Assembly: GCA_964365905.1 (NCBI GenBank)
Contig: CAYIRQ010000037.1
Span: forward strand, 1 to 11,642
From: CAYIRQ01 sp964365905
GTDB lineage: Bacteria; Patescibacteriota; Gracilibacteria; Peribacterales; Peribacteraceae
Direction of reading: 5' to 3'
Length of the DNA stretch: 11,642 nucleotides
The notes beneath the pieces were generated by a model. The model ran no database searches and had not been told where the DNA came from. It saw nothing but the letters and a program-made list of their open reading frames with translations. Positions 11,255-11,642 of this stretch are shown one piece after another. The first letter of the stretch is position 1. Each line of letters opens with the position of its first letter. The translations under genes and the position numbers were made by a program.

Positions 11255-11642
11255 GTCGTGAATCCTTCGGCTTTCGGACGCGGAATTTCTGTATTCGCGG
11301 TCACAATTTCTGAATCTGCGATTGCGGTCGTTTCCACCGTTGTCTTCAGTTCAATGATATCGAGATCCTTCAGCTTGCTGAGTTCCATGTAGGTGATGGT
11401 CCAAACGGTATGTTTGAAGACGGTGACGTATCCGAGAAAGTAACTTGCGAAGAGGAGCAGAAGAACACCCAGACCTCCACTGATCCCAAAGCTCATGGCA
11501 TCCGGAAGGAAGCGGGCGAGAAGAAGACCGAGCCCAAGAACAATGGTCGGAATGAGCAGGATGACGAGCGCGTTCACGATGATGCGAAGGATGATGACGA
11601 AGAAGAGGACAAAGATCAGAAACCCTTTGCTGAGATAGGAAA
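11251..11642 (-). CDS. integral membrane protein, 5' part beyond the window
   Basis: The frame is open to the right edge of the window, and the residues before the first in-window GTG (11577) are strongly hydrophobic (GFLIFVLFFVIILRIIVNAL), so the gene begins outside. About 130 residues are visible: one long or two close membrane segments, then FGISGGLGVLLLLFASYFLGYVT as another, and a cytosolic-type tail (ELSKLKDLDIIELKTTVE to PRPKAEGFTT). The arrangement recalls multi-pass proteins whose last helix is followed by a Tyr/Trp-rich YMEL end, but no family is recognised. Its stop TGA lies within the -35 box of lexA. Confidence 0.8.
   Translation of the reverse strand, partial: SYLSKGFLIFVLFFVIILRIIVNALVILLIPTIVLGLGLLLARFLPDAMSFGISGGLGVLLLLFASYFLGYVTVFKHTVWTITYMELSKLKDLDIIELKTTVETTAIADSEIVTANTEIPRPKAEGFTT

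Overview
The window is ordinary-GC bacterial DNA with housekeeping and DNA-repair genes and one accessory block. It reads with the standard code (TGA is used as a stop, for example in rpsO). Many genes lack a Shine-Dalgarno site and start a few bases after a good -10 box, and short tandem repeats occur both between and inside genes. This would fit a Patescibacteria/CPR-type organism such as a Peregrinibacteria relative, but no taxonomic marker here proves that; it is inference.

Left part (1-2580, + strand): murI (glutamate racemase) overlaps the promoter of rpsO (ribosomal protein S15). A ureohydrolase (arginase-like) gene with an altered metal motif follows, then a small TrpR-family repressor. 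A perfect 22-bp palindrome lies just before the repressor gene, and a near copy (22 of 23 bp identical in the half-site region) lies just after it.

Accessory block (2580-3970, + strand): downstream of the second palindrome is a structured leader and three small paralogous proteins of about 110 aa. They have strong Shine-Dalgarno sites, share RIGDG...HW..DP motifs, and are closed by a strong terminator. I do not recognise the family. Because the palindrome sits between repressor and trio, the trio may be controlled by the TrpR-like protein.

Middle (3970-7190): a hypothetical gene on the - strand, a repeat-rich spacer, pnp (polynucleotide phosphorylase, + strand) behind a leader hairpin, and a convergent YtxH-like membrane-anchored protein.

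Right part (7190-11642, - strand): uvrC is the most striking gene. A GNAT acetyltransferase domain, most like the N-acetylglutamate-synthase type, is inserted inside its RNase H endonuclease domain, and the usual C-terminal HhH domain is missing. Upstream of it lie an unknown coiled-coil protein, then a lexA-polymerase operon. There lexA is intact, but the Y-family polymerase gene is reduced to its N-terminal and little-finger ends, joined at a perfect 18-bp inverted repeat and invaded by a second palindromic element. The window ends inside a membrane-protein gene.

Functionally the right half is a DNA-damage-response neighbourhood (LexA, UvrC, a lost translesion polymerase). The left half combines translation and wall genes with what may be a small tryptophan-responsive regulon.
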